Source: Colwellia sp. TT2012 (GTDB lineage Bacteria > Pseudomonadota > Gammaproteobacteria > Enterobacterales > Alteromonadaceae). Taken from it: DNA of 64,000 nucleotides. Below are positions 43,908 through 52,744 of the stretch, piece by piece. The notes under the pieces were generated by a model that was given only the letters and a program-made list of their open reading frames with translations, searched no databases and had not been told where the DNA came from. The DNA is taken from assembly GCF_001440345.1 (NCBI RefSeq), contig NZ_LJYX01000006.1:868001-932000 (forward strand), written 5' to 3'. How positions within the stretch are numbered: position 1 is the stretch's first letter; each line of letters starts with the position of its first letter. Position numbers and translations under genes: made by a program.

Positions 43908-44985
43908 TTAACACATCCCCAGTTTGATAATCTTTACGAGCAACCTGCTCTAATAATGTCCAAAAAAGATACGGACTTAGCCCAATACCGGGACGTTTTA
44001 TCTCAATGTTATCTTTTGTTAGTTTTTCTCCTGCGCGTATTGGCCGAGCAGCGACTAAACTTTTCCGAGATAACGCCTTATTTTTCACCTCGGAAGGTCG
44101 AGGGGCTTTTACACCATCGCCTAATGCTTGCTCCACATTACGAATCGCATTAACCATATCGGTCAATTCCTTGGGTTCCAACGATGCCTTATGGTCTGGA
44201 CCTTCCATAGTGTTGTCCAACGTAAAATGCTTTTCAATTATTACCGCACCGCGCGCTACGGCGGCAACCGGCACGGTTATTCCTGCGCTATGATCGGAAT
44301 AACCCACAGGTAAATTAAATGCCAAAGTCATGGTGTCCATTGCCTTTAGGTTAATATCTACCATGGGCGCAGGATATTCGGAAGTACAATGCAATAAGGT
44401 CACTTTTTCTTGTAATGCTTTTTGGCCTGACTCTGAAAAATAGGCTTTTTGAAAAGCCTCAATACTGGGCGCCGCTTCATTAGATGCAGTATAACCAAAA
44501 GCTATCACACCTAACGTTGCCTCAACTTCAGCCAAAGAAGCCATGCCGGTGGACACTATTAAGTCACAGCCTGTTTGGGCGTGCTCTAACACCAAAGGTG
44601 CGTTGGTGAGCTCTCCAGAAGGGATTTTCAACCTTTTCAGGCCAAGTTCATTTACCAAAAACGCAAGGCTTTCTGAGTCAAAAGCGGTAGATAAGAATTC
44701 AATATTAAGTGCATCGCATTGAGCTAACAGTTTATGATGTGCCTCATAACTCAACTCTAAACGAGAAAGCATCGTTAATTGGCTTTCTTTTTTACCTGTA
44801 TTATTGATCTGGTATTCACATTGTTCAGCAGTTGCCGTAACTAAATTCTTTGCCTTAAATGTTTGGAATTTTACGATGTCAGCACCAGCAGTAGCAGCAA
44901 CATCAATTAATTTCTTAGCTAATTCGATATCGCCGTTATGGTTAACACCAGCTTCTGCAATTATTAACGTTCGAGTATTATTCAT
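43900..44985 (-). CDS. legI: Legionaminic acid synthase (NeuB family) LegI
   Basis: I choose ATG 44985 (361 aa), which begins MNNTRTLIIAEAGVNHNGDI; the longer start at 45033 would add 16 unlike residues inside legG. The TIM-barrel synthase domain has VKFQTFKAKNLVT and the SDHSAGI and KHFTLD motifs with metal and PEP ligands. A C-terminal SAF/antifreeze-like domain (SLVAARPIRAGEKLTKDNIE) completes the family layout. It condenses the 6-carbon sugar with PEP to the nine-carbon acid. Confidence 0.92.
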   Translation of the reverse strand: MNNTRTLIIAEAGVNHNGDIELAKKLIDVAATAGADIVKFQTFKAKNLVTATAEQCEYQINNTGKKESQLTMLSRLELSYEAHHKLLAQCDALNIEFLSTAFDSESLAFLVNELGLKRLKIPSGELTNAPLVLEHAQTGCDLIVSTGMASLAEVEATLGVIAFGYTASNEAAPSIEAFQKAYFSESGQKALQEKVTLLHCTSEYPAPMVDINLKAMDTMTLAFNLPVGYSDHSAGITVPVAAVARGAVIIEKHFTLDNTMEGPDHKASLEPKELTDMVNAIRNVEQALGDGVKAPRPSEVKNKALSRKSLVAARPIRAGEKLTKDNIEIKRPGIGLSPYLFWTLLEQVARKDYQTGDVLID

Positions 44986-46141
44986 CAATTTTATGATCCG
45001 TGAATGTTTTGATATTGAAAGCTGGTAGTTCAAGGTGCGCTAATATATCTACTATCGTTTGAGCTGCACCCCCTTTCCCGTATGGATTGATAGTGTTTTG
45101 TAAGGACTCTTTAAAGCTCACTTCACAGCTTTTATTGATTGCATTTGAGATACTGTCTTTATTCATTTCAACGTCAAGTACGGACGATGCTCTTGGTCGA
45201 CCTTTTTGTCGCGTACCGATATTAATGGTAGGAACATTAAAACTAGGCGCCTCAATGATACCGCTAGAAGAGTTACCGATTACACAATCAACAAATTCCA
45301 TGATGGAAATATAACGCTTAAAGCCCAACGAAGGAATTATCTTTATATTGCTCAGGTTTACGATCGACTGCCATTGTTCGATAATATTATTCCCGCCGTT
45401 ATCAGCATTTGGATAGGTAATAATATATGTTAGCTGGGGGTTTTCAATAATGGCACTGATTAGTGACGATATATCATTTTCAGATGAGTTCGCTGTTTTT
45501 GTTACAGGGTGATAGGTTACTAATGCTATTGGTCCACTCAATACGAAATCAAGACTGCTTTCTAATTCATGCTTTGTCATTCTGGGTGCGTTGATAATAT
45601 TATCAACGCCAGGAGAACCTACGACGAATATGCTGCTTTTTCGTTCTCCTAATTGTTGTATTCGTTTGGCAAACTGCTCAGCAACAGGAAAGTGGATATT
45701 TGCCATTTTTGTAATGGAGTGTCTGATTGAATCGTCAAATGCACCCTCCGTAACCTCTCCTCCATGGATGTGAATCAATGATATATCTAAGAACATAGCA
45801 GCTTGAGCTGCTGCGAACATTTCATAACGATCTCCTAGCACCAGAATTGCGTCTAAATTACTCCAAGTAAAGGCGTCAGCAAAACTCATGGTTGCAATGC
45901 CTACTGATTTAGCGATACCAACTTTTGAAGATGAAGATAGGAGCATTTCAATGGACACGATATTCTTAACGTTGTTATCTCTTAGTTCTGATATGGTATA
46001 TCCGTATTCTGGTGAAAGGTGTGTACCACATGCAAAAATACATGTTTCAAAGCGATCATCGTTTTGTAATAACTCTATTGTTCTTGATAGCAGCCCATAC
46101 TCTGCCCTTGTACCAGTAACTATTCCAATTTTTTTAGACAT
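44978..46141 (-). CDS. legG: Hydrolysing NDP-sugar 2-epimerase (NeuC family) LegG
   Basis: The 387-aa protein begins KKIGIVTGTRAEYGLLSRTI, the NeuC hallmark, and has LVLGDRYEMFAAAQAA, HIHGGEVTEGAFDDSIRHSI and GNSSSGIIEAPSFNVPTINI. It removes the nucleotide and inverts C2 to give the 6-deoxy mannose-type substrate of LegI. It overlaps legC by eight bases. Confidence 0.92.
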   Translation of the reverse strand: MSKKIGIVTGTRAEYGLLSRTIELLQNDDRFETCIFACGTHLSPEYGYTISELRDNNVKNIVSIEMLLSSSSKVGIAKSVGIATMSFADAFTWSNLDAILVLGDRYEMFAAAQAAMFLDISLIHIHGGEVTEGAFDDSIRHSITKMANIHFPVAEQFAKRIQQLGERKSSIFVVGSPGVDNIINAPRMTKHELESSLDFVLSGPIALVTYHPVTKTANSSENDISSLISAIIENPQLTYIITYPNADNGGNNIIEQWQSIVNLSNIKIIPSLGFKRYISIMEFVDCVIGNSSSGIIEAPSFNVPTINIGTRQKGRPRASSVLDVEMNKDSISNAINKSCEVSFKESLQNTINPYGKGGAAQTIVDILAHLELPAFNIKTFTDHKIDE

Positions 46142-47297
46142 GCAGGGGCTCTTTAATATCTGTTGGTGAACTAGGGAGGTTAACTAGTCTTGTTTCAATG
46201 AATTCTGAATTTATAAGCGGACCTCTAAAGGCACTTTTAAACATCGGCAACCTGTGCATCAATTGCCAAATAGGCCTTGTCATCACACCACTGGCATTCG
46301 TTTCTTTAATTAAGGTGTCACGGCTAGCCACGTCAGGGCAAATAATGGCATTTAACCAATAATTTGATTGGCAATGCTTGGGTTCTTTTACAAAGCTAAA
46401 GTCAGAATTTTTGAAAAATGCCTGATAATGATGTGCCAGTAATCGCTTTCGCTTAAGGAAATCCGGTAACGTTTCCATTTGTGCACACCCTAGTGCAGCA
46501 TTGATATTAGGTAAGCGGTAATTAAAGCCAGGTTCGTCGTGGAAAAATTCAAAGGCATGAGGCTGTTTGGCCATTGTGGTTATATGTTTGGTATGCGCCC
46601 CTGCATTTTTACTATGGCAGAGAACCATACCGCCGCCCCCTGTGGTAATTATTTTATTGCCATTAAAGCTGATGGCCGAATAATCACTGAAAGTGCCCGT
46701 ATGTTTACCTTTATAAAACGAGCCTAAGCTCTCAGCTGCATCTTCGATTAAAACCAAGTTGAATTTTTTACATATTTTCAAAAGTCCGTCTAATTCAACC
46801 GGGTGACCAAAAGTATGCATCGGCATAATCGCTTTAATTCGTTGTTGGCTGTGACGATGAATACATTCGCCATCGGCATTTAGCGAAGAATTTTCTTCCA
46901 AATAGGTTTCAGTTGCCTGAGGGCATAGGCCTAGGGTGTTTAGCGATACATCGACAAATATTGGCGCCGCTCCCATATGGTAGAGCGCGTTGCAGGTTGC
47001 TACAAAGGTTAATGCTTGTGTAATGACCAGATCACCATTTTTTATTCCTGCCATATATAAGGCAGTATGTAAGGCTGAAGTACCATTTACGACAGCAACT
47101 GCTTTTTTTGCACCAGTAAACTGTTCTATTTGTTGCTCAAATTTATCGACATATTGACCTACGCTGGATACAAATGTCGACTCAATAGTATCAACTACAT
47201 ATTGTTTTTCATTGCCATTAAAAGTTGGAGCATGGAGCGGAATAAACTCATTGCTTTGATAGGTGTCCCTAATAAATTGGATCAGTGAATTAGTCAT
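46134..47297 (-). CDS. legC: PLP-dependent aminotransferase LegC
   Basis: The 387-aa DegT/DnrJ-type enzyme has EFIPLHAPTFNGNEKQYVVD at the N-terminus, AVAVVNGTSALHTALYMAG, the AMP.H.FGHP segment, EDAAESLGS, and the PLP lysine in AISFNGNKIITTGGGG. LegC adds the amino group at C4 of the 4-keto sugar made by LegB. It starts seven bases after legB. Confidence 0.92.
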   Translation of the reverse strand: MTNSLIQFIRDTYQSNEFIPLHAPTFNGNEKQYVVDTIESTFVSSVGQYVDKFEQQIEQFTGAKKAVAVVNGTSALHTALYMAGIKNGDLVITQALTFVATCNALYHMGAAPIFVDVSLNTLGLCPQATETYLEENSSLNADGECIHRHSQQRIKAIMPMHTFGHPVELDGLLKICKKFNLVLIEDAAESLGSFYKGKHTGTFSDYSAISFNGNKIITTGGGGMVLCHSKNAGAHTKHITTMAKQPHAFEFFHDEPGFNYRLPNINAALGCAQMETLPDFLKRKRLLAHHYQAFFKNSDFSFVKEPKHCQSNYWLNAIICPDVASRDTLIKETNASGVMTRPIWQLMHRLPMFKSAFRGPLINSEFIETRLVNLPSSPTDIKEPLHV

Positions 47298-47304
47298 AGG
47301 AATT

Positions 47305-48495
47305 TTACATCTTACCGTCTAAGTATTTTTTTGTTTCCAGGTGCCTAAAATTAGGGATCATTTGGTGAAAAAGACTGACTATTTGTTCTTTATCCCAGCA
47401 CATCGTTTTACGCATCTCCTTAATTTCACGTTTAAACATCGTGATTTTATCGGCATCATAGATAAGGTCATTTTTAATGATGCCTAAACTTTCAAAACGA
47501 GTCATATCTAGAGTTTCATTATGGGTAAAAAATTCTTCAAAATCTTTTTCACCTGTGGTATCGCTAGCGCTAAATAGACAAGGCCACTTACCTTGCTCTG
47601 GTAACGTTTTTACTAATTTTCTGGCTTCATCTTCACTTTCACACAAATGGGGTTGATAACCTAGTTGTTTCAAATACTTTACGGCAATATCAGCAAAGGA
47701 AACTAGATGTAATGCCTTGCTTAATTTAGGGAAGAAAATATCTCTGTTATCACCGAAAATACACGACATCAGGCATAGTTCCCCCGACTCCTGAGGAGTA
47801 ACAAAATAACGTTTTATATCGTTAGGGGCGGCAATTGGTTGATGTTTTTGAATGCGCTGGTTAAAACCGTGTAACAAAGAGCCATCTGAAAAAGCAACAT
47901 TTGCAAATCGAGCGGTGGAAATAGAGATATTTTCACTATGCTTCATTAGGAACATTTCCATAATACGTTTTGACGCCCCCATCATATTTACAGGGTTAGC
48001 GGCCTTATCAGTAGAAACGCAAAAATATTTTTTAGTGCCATTTTTAATGGATTGTCTTATTGTTTTGTCGGTATTAAATATATTTACATCGATCATGCGC
48101 ATTAAGGTGAAGGGGTCTTTTTCACTGCGCACGTGTTTTAATGCCGACAGATTTAATACGTAGTCATATTTACCATCAGCCTTGATGAAAGCATCATACT
48201 CAATAGATCCTATATCTAAAGCATATGTTTGAAAATCACCGTCAATATAACCAAATGAACTGCGGATATCGCGAACCATTTCTACCATGTTGTTTTCGCT
48301 AATATCGACAACGTGAAGTTTTTTTGGTTTTCGTTTGAATATTTCTTTAGTTACCGCTTGACCAATAGAGCCGGCAGCGCCAAGAACTAAAAAGGATGAG
48401 TTGGCAATAACGTCATTAAGTTTTTTTTCATATAAAATCATGTCGTTGATAAATAATTTTTCTGTACGGCCTATAAGTGGCAACATGGAATTCAC
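47305..48495 (-). CDS. legB: NDP-GlcNAc 4,6-dehydratase LegB
   Basis: The 396-aa protein has an NAD-binding LVLGAAGSIGQAVTKEIFKR motif, NLSALKHVRSEKDP and the active-site segment VNMMGASKRIMEMF, where Met replaces the usual Tyr as in the FlaA1/PglF-type group. It removes water to give the 4-keto-6-deoxy sugar. It is the first gene of the nine-gene minus-strand operon. All gaps down to ptmA are overlaps or under ten bases. Confidence 0.88.
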   Translation of the reverse strand: MNSMLPLIGRTEKLFINDMILYEKKLNDVIANSSFLVLGAAGSIGQAVTKEIFKRKPKKLHVVDISENNMVEMVRDIRSSFGYIDGDFQTYALDIGSIEYDAFIKADGKYDYVLNLSALKHVRSEKDPFTLMRMIDVNIFNTDKTIRQSIKNGTKKYFCVSTDKAANPVNMMGASKRIMEMFLMKHSENISISTARFANVAFSDGSLLHGFNQRIQKHQPIAAPNDIKRYFVTPQESGELCLMSCIFGDNRDIFFPKLSKALHLVSFADIAVKYLKQLGYQPHLCESEDEARKLVKTLPEQGKWPCLFSASDTTGEKDFEEFFTHNETLDMTRFESLGIIKNDLIYDADKITMFKREIKEMRKTMCWDKEQIVSLFHQMIPNFRHLETKKYLDGKM

Positions 48496-48857
48496 CTTTG
48501 ACGTTATACTATTGTGTTGAATATTCTATTTTTTAACAAAACCATAGCTTGAGGCTGGTCACTGCATATATGTATTTATTGCTTGATACGCTTTGCTTAT
48601 TTAACTCTCACGTTTATTCTTAGCAACTTTTTTTTTTATACTTAACTTGAATCGTTGTATAAGCATATATACCTATGATTAAAAACAATTCTATTATATT
48701 ACACAAGAATAAAGCAAGTTATGTGCCTAATACTATTGATAAACAACAAAACATTGTAAAAAAGTTTAGGGAAGTTGATAAATATGAGTTTTGTTGCCAA
48801 AAGACTTGAAGAATAAGGTGTTTTATAAATATTAAACCGTGGGGCATTTTTGTAATG
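48496..48857. other. Intergenic region upstream of legB
   Basis: 362 bp of very AT-rich DNA. It should contain the legB promoter, but I cannot assign a specific box. A 44-codon plus-strand frame at 48675 has no ribosome-binding site and was not called. Confidence 0.4.
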
Positions 48858-49169
48858 CTATAGCAGAGAAGATATTTTATTATAAAGTTCTGTTGCTTGA
48901 TCCTTGGTTAAATTACCAACAGAGCGAGCTCTACCTATGGTTGAGTTGACGCTTATCACTTCATTGGCAATATCTTTGATTTCGCTTACTGCTTTCACTT
49001 GTGCTTCTTTTTGTTGTTTTTCAAGTCCGAGCTTTGATATTTCTACAATGTCTTTTGCATAAATACCTAAATCAGGTTTCAATGGTTTTTCTTTGCTGAC
49101 TTCTTCCGATTTTGGCATGAAAGCTCGCTGTATCACACTACTTGCCGTCAATGGATTTGCAATTGACAT
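48858..49169 (-). CDS. 103-aa conserved hypothetical protein of the flagellar cluster
   Basis: I do not recognise a family. The protein has no signal peptide. It has a polar N-terminus, a central DIVEISKLGLEKQQKEAQVK stretch that resembles the short motifs of late-flagellar secreted regulators, and a helical C-terminus (GNLTKDQATELYNKISSLL). GGAG precedes the ATG by nine bases. It lies 211 bp downstream of the fliT-like gene and before the sugar island. A structural, chaperone or anti-sigma-like role cannot be chosen from sequence. Confidence 0.6.
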   Translation of the reverse strand: MSIANPLTASSVIQRAFMPKSEEVSKEKPLKPDLGIYAKDIVEISKLGLEKQQKEAQVKAVSEIKDIANEVISVNSTIGRARSVGNLTKDQATELYNKISSLL

Positions 49170-49379
49170 AAGTTACTCCAGCATTTCTTAAGAAAGTCAG
49201 TCATTGGAAACTTTCTTCTGTTAATTAGCTAAGTATAGTTTGTATTGTATGAAAATTAAACGATTTGGGTTCTAGTCTTAGTTCTGAGTTTATTTCTAGA
49301 AATAGTGAGTTAAAAATAGAACAAAGTGAAAAAATTGACGGTATATTTTTATATATGCTGTTGGATTTGAGCCAGATGA

Positions 49380-49748
49380 TTAATATTTTTGATAAGATTT
49401 AGATACTTTTTTGCTTTTTTTAATTCTAATGATTTGTTCAGCTAATATTTTCTTGCAAGCTTGAGATATACTTGATATTTCATTATCAAGTGAAACCATT
49501 TCATTTAATAAGGTAAGCTCTTGTGCTACATCGCTAGTTGTTTTTTGATCGAATAAACAATGGATTAAACTGTCTCTTTTAGACATTAACTCTGTTAGCT
49601 CATTATCTGTTATTGATCTACCTGTCTTAGATTCATTGGTAATGGTTGTGTTTTCTTGGGTTTTTTTTTGCACAATGAGTATTCGCGACAACAGTTGTCG
49701 CGACACTTCATTTATTTGCTTAAGGGCTTTTTTAGTGTTATTTACCAC
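49380..49748 (-). CDS. FliT/FlaI-like flagellar chaperone
   Basis: I place the start at GTG 49748, which shares one base with the fliS stop (TAGTG) and follows AGGTGAG, giving 122 aa; an ATG at 49793 inside fliS has no such signal. The protein is all-helical and Lys/Gln-rich with no conserved signature, as is usual for FliT and Vibrio FlaI, genes found next to fliS. FliT chaperones FliD and in enterics also binds FlhDC. The call depends on position, size and helix content. Confidence 0.6.
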   Translation of the reverse strand: MVNNTKKALKQINEVSRQLLSRILIVQKKTQENTTITNESKTGRSITDNELTELMSKRDSLIHCLFDQKTTSDVAQELTLLNEMVSLDNEISSISQACKKILAEQIIRIKKSKKVSKSYQKY

Positions 49749-50158
49749 TAAAAGCTCACCTGATTTTGGTTTTCTAGTGGGATAGAGTCCCAACCGGCTT
49801 TAATCGGCAGAAGTATTTGAATGATCTCTTCGAGCTTTTCAATATTATTATCAGCACTCGCGACAAGTAATTGTTCTGAACAAAAGGTGTAAAGTGATGC
49901 TAAATTATTCGATATTTCTCCACCTTTTTCAAAATCTAACGACCCTTCTAAAACGCCAATAATAGCAATAGCATTCGATAGCTCAGTACCTTTTTTATCA
50001 AAATCATTTTGTGAGATAGCGCCTTTGGCAGTAGCTATATTACCTAATAATTGTTGAAATAACATAGCTACTAATTGATAAGGTGAAGCTTGTTGAGCAG
50101 TGCTCTTGTTTGTTTGTTGGTACTTTTTAAGTGATGCATGTGTCATAGACACCTCCAA
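49748..50158 (-). CDS. fliS: Flagellin export chaperone FliS
   Basis: The 136-aa protein has the FliS core: YQLVAMLFQQLLGNIATAKG and a later LYTFCSEQLLVASADNN, with GWDSIP near the end. FliS binds the flagellin C-terminus and prevents early polymerisation. Unusually it is on the strand opposite to flaG-fliD. It sits 80 bp downstream of the 94-aa gene. Confidence 0.9.
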   Translation of the reverse strand: MEVSMTHASLKKYQQTNKSTAQQASPYQLVAMLFQQLLGNIATAKGAISQNDFDKKGTELSNAIAIIGVLEGSLDFEKGGEISNNLASLYTFCSEQLLVASADNNIEKLEEIIQILLPIKAGWDSIPLENQNQVSF

Positions 50159-50238
50159 TAGCTATATAACTTTAAGTATAGAAAACTAATAAAATTGAAA
50201 CCATAGATTTAGTTATAACTTAACGGATAAAATTATGA

Positions 50239-50523
50239 CTAAGTTAAGGGTTGATTATTAACGGTTACCGCAAAGCCTTCTTTTTTAGCTTTCTCAAAAG
50301 CTTGTTGTAGTACATTATGTGTGATCTCTTCAGCACTATTCACTACGCCATTGTTTAGTACTTCAATATTATCCCAACCGCAAGTGACTAGATATTCTTC
50401 TATTTGTGTGAGTTGCTGCTCAAAAGGCATCTCCCTTGAGAACATAGTAAACTCATGTCGAGTACCTTTGGTGAACTCTTGATTATCATGCATTAATTCA
50501 GCAGTGCCATTTATGATCAACAT
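50239..50523 (-). CDS. 94-aa hypothetical protein at the head of the fliS module
   Basis: No family is recognised. The sequence has no signal or membrane segment. It contains EFTMFSREMPFEQQLTQIEE and AEEITHNVLQQAFEKAKKEG, and looks like a small alpha/beta protein. TAGGATAATG gives a possible site close to the start. A sigma-54-type promoter lies directly upstream at 50577-50592 and a sigma-28-type box further up, so it is expected to be co-expressed with flagellar genes. Confidence 0.6.
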   Translation of the reverse strand: MLIINGTAELMHDNQEFTKGTRHEFTMFSREMPFEQQLTQIEEYLVTCGWDNIEVLNNGVVNSAEEITHNVLQQAFEKAKKEGFAVTVNNQPLT

Positions 50524-50576
50524 TTCATTATCCTACTTTCACTAAAATATGGTTATAAGCTTACTCTTACCTGTTA

Positions 50577-50592
50577 TGCTTTTTTTATGCCA
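50577..50592 (-). promoter_or_regulatory. Sigma-54-type promoter of the 94-aa gene and fliS
   Basis: Read on the minus strand: TGGCAT, AAAAA, AAGCA, with the GG and GC pairs at the right distance, about 55 bases before the start codon. Confidence 0.6.
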
Positions 50593-50879
50593 ATTGTTTT
50601 TTTTAATATTAAGTATACTTTATCTTTTTGATTTTACGTGTTTTAAATTTTATTTTGTTAGCATTTTTTTATTGAGTAGGCGTTAATCAATTAGTTATTT
50701 AAATTACCTTAACTATATATATCAAATTTTTGACATATATATCTGTGTAACGGTTTTAGTTATGGAGAACCTGATTTTATGCACACCATCTAAGGCACTT
50801 TACCTTATCTTACTTAATATCAATGTTGCTTGATGTCTAGAATATTCACAGAAAATATGTTCTGTATTTTAATATCACT

Positions 50880-50906
50880 TTATCGGCAAAAGACTAAATA
50901 TCTTTA
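50880..50906 (-). promoter_or_regulatory. Sigma-28-type promoter upstream of the fliS module
   Basis: Minus strand: TAAAGATA, 11 bases, GCCGATAA. It matches the consensus closely but lies about 350 bases from the next gene, so the transcript would have a long leader. Confidence 0.6.
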
Positions 50907-51082
50907 CTTTATTTTTATTAAACCAATAGGTAGGGTCGGGGTAAATTATGGTATATGACAAATAAATGACGATTAGGCGTCAATTTTTTGTTGCTTATAT
51001 TTAATTAACGGCTAAAATTGCCACTGTCGCTATAAAACGACATTAAAAATAATACCTTAGCATTAATAATAAAGAATCAGTT

Positions 51083-52591
51083 ATGAATGAAACGGCAACA
51101 TTAGTAGGCCACAAACAAATTTTAGTGGTAGATAATGACGCAGGCAGAAGTGAGCAGCTTAGTACTGTGCTGGCCTTTGTCGGTGAGCACTTTAGCCATT
51201 GCTCACAAGAGCAAGCGGTTGAAAAACTGGCAGATACTAGCCATATTCTTACGGTAATATTAACCGGAAATGTCAGTAGTGATTGCGCTAACTTAATTAA
51301 AGCTAAGCCCAGTGTGCCCTTTATTCTTCATGATGTATTGGATGCTAATGAACTAGCGAGTAATGTTAATGTTATCGGTACGCTGTTTGCTCCCCTTAAC
51401 TACGCTCAGCTGACCGAGCTTATTCATCACTGTCATCAATACCATAATAAATTACCGCGCAAGGCGATGAAATTAGGTAATAGCGCTTTGTTTCGCTCAC
51501 TTATTGGCAGCAGTGAGCTTATGGCTCAGGTACGTTTTTTAATTGAACAAGTCGCAAAAACACCGGCCAGCGTTTTAGTACTCGGTGAATCAGGCACGGG
51601 TAAAGAGGTGATCGCGCGTAATATCCATAACTTATCGGAACGCGCAAAAGGGCCTTTTGTACCACTAAACTGTGGTGCCATTCCTGCGGAGCTATTAGAA
51701 AGTGAGTTATTTGGTCATGAAAAGGGTGCTTTTACCGGCGCGATTTCTACCCGTAAAGGTCGTTTTGAATTAGCGGAAGGCGGCACACTATTTTTAGATG
51801 AAATTGGTGATATGCCTCAACCTATGCAAGTAAAACTGCTCAGAGTATTACAAGAGCGCACTTTTGAGCGTGTCGGTGGTAGTAAAAGTATCAAAGCCAA
51901 TGTCCGTATTATTGCGGCTACTCATCAAAATTTAGAAGCAATGATTAAAGCGGGCACTTTTAGAGAAGATTTATTTTATCGCTTGAATGTCTTTCCTATA
52001 GAGACACCGGCATTGCGTGAGCGAAAAGAAGATATTCCGCTGTTATTAAAAGAACTTCTGACACGCTTTGAACATGAACAAGGGCGAACGGTGCGTTTTA
52101 CTGAAAAAGCCATCGAGTCGCTAATGGAGCACCCGTGGGCAGGTAACGTCCGTGAATTATCAAATTTAATTGAACGTATGTTGATCATGTATGGTGAGCA
52201 AATCGTCGATGTTGCTGAGCTGCCCTTTAAATATCAGCATATTGATGTCCAAGCTTATAACCCTGAATACCCTGAAGAGTTACAAGAGCAAGATGTTATC
52301 AATGCGCTTTTCTCTGGTTGTGATGATGACGAAGATGATGAAATTAGTGATGAAACTCAACTAGCGGCGCCAGCGATAAATGCACAGCAAAATGCTGCTG
52401 ATACGGCCATGTTACCCTCAGACGGTTTAAATTTAAAAGAGCATCTTGCTGATTTAGAAGTTTCTTTAATTAAACAATCGTTAATTAAACATGACTATGT
52501 CGTTGCCCGAGCGGCGGAAACTCTCGGTATGCGGAGAACCACCTTAGTTGAAAAAATGCGTAAATATGACTTGCAAAAAGCCAGTGACTAA
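51083..52591 (+). CDS. flrA: Flagellar master regulator FlrA (FleQ family)
   Basis: The 502-aa protein has a degenerate receiver (residues about 10-130). The residues VILTG stand where a phosphoacceptor Asp would be, as in FleQ. The AAA+ domain has the Walker A GESGTGKE at about 168, the sigma-54 contact motif GAFTGA at 215-220 and [13 protein letters not shown] Fis-type HTH ends the chain ([20 protein letters not shown]). FlrA starts the flagellar cascade with sigma-54 and turns on flrBC and early operons. Confidence 0.95.
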   Translation: MNETATLVGHKQILVVDNDAGRSEQLSTVLAFVGEHFSHCSQEQAVEKLADTSHILTVILTGNVSSDCANLIKAKPSVPFILHDVLDANELASNVNVIGTLFAPLNYAQLTELIHHCHQYHNKLPRKAMKLGNSALFRSLIGSSELMAQVRFLIEQVAKTPASVLVLGESGTGKEVIARNIHNLSERAKGPFVPLNCGAIPAELLESELFGHEKGAFTGAISTRKGRFELAEGGTLFLDEIGDMPQPMQVKLLRVLQERTFERVGGSKSIKANVRIIAATHQNLEAMIKAGTFREDLFYRLNVFPIETPALRERKEDIPLLLKELLTRFEHEQGRTVRFTEKAIESLMEHPWAGNVRELSNLIERMLIMYGEQIVDVAELPFKYQHIDVQAYNPEYPEELQEQDVINALFSGCDDDEDDEISDETQLAAPAINAQQNAADTAMLPSDGLNLKEHLADLEVSLIKQSLIKHDYVVARAAETLGMRRTTLVEKMRKYDLQKASD

Positions 52592-52691
52592 TTGGTCTTA
52601 GCGCGTACCTAAGGTCAATAGATTGACGGCTGTTTTTAGCTTGTCTTTGTTTGTTGTTTGTTTATCTGTTTGAAATTTATAATGAAAATTA

Positions 52692-52707
52692 TGGCATAGT
52701 AAATGCT
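52692..52707 (+). promoter_or_regulatory. Sigma-54-type promoter of flrBC
   Basis: TGGCAT, AGTAA, ATGCT with correct spacing, 38 bases before the flrB ATG. It fits FlrA-dependent activation. Confidence 0.7.
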
Positions 52708-52744
52708 TGGTAGGTATTAGATAGTTTTACTAGAGTACCTAGTT

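Larger units (their letters stand above)
50524..51082. other. Regulatory gap between the fliS module and flrA
   Basis: 559 bp between divergent operons. It holds a sigma-54 type promoter (50577-50592, minus) and a sigma-28 type box (50880-50906, minus). The flrA promoter must also be here but I could not identify its boxes. There is no ORF I would support. Confidence 0.6.

Noticed and set aside
45087-46169. Plus-strand frames across legG
   Set aside because: They are antisense shadows of a gene with clear NeuC motifs on the minus strand.
48675-48809. 44-codon plus-strand frame upstream of legB
   Set aside because: No ribosome-binding site and no recognisable sequence in very AT-rich DNA.
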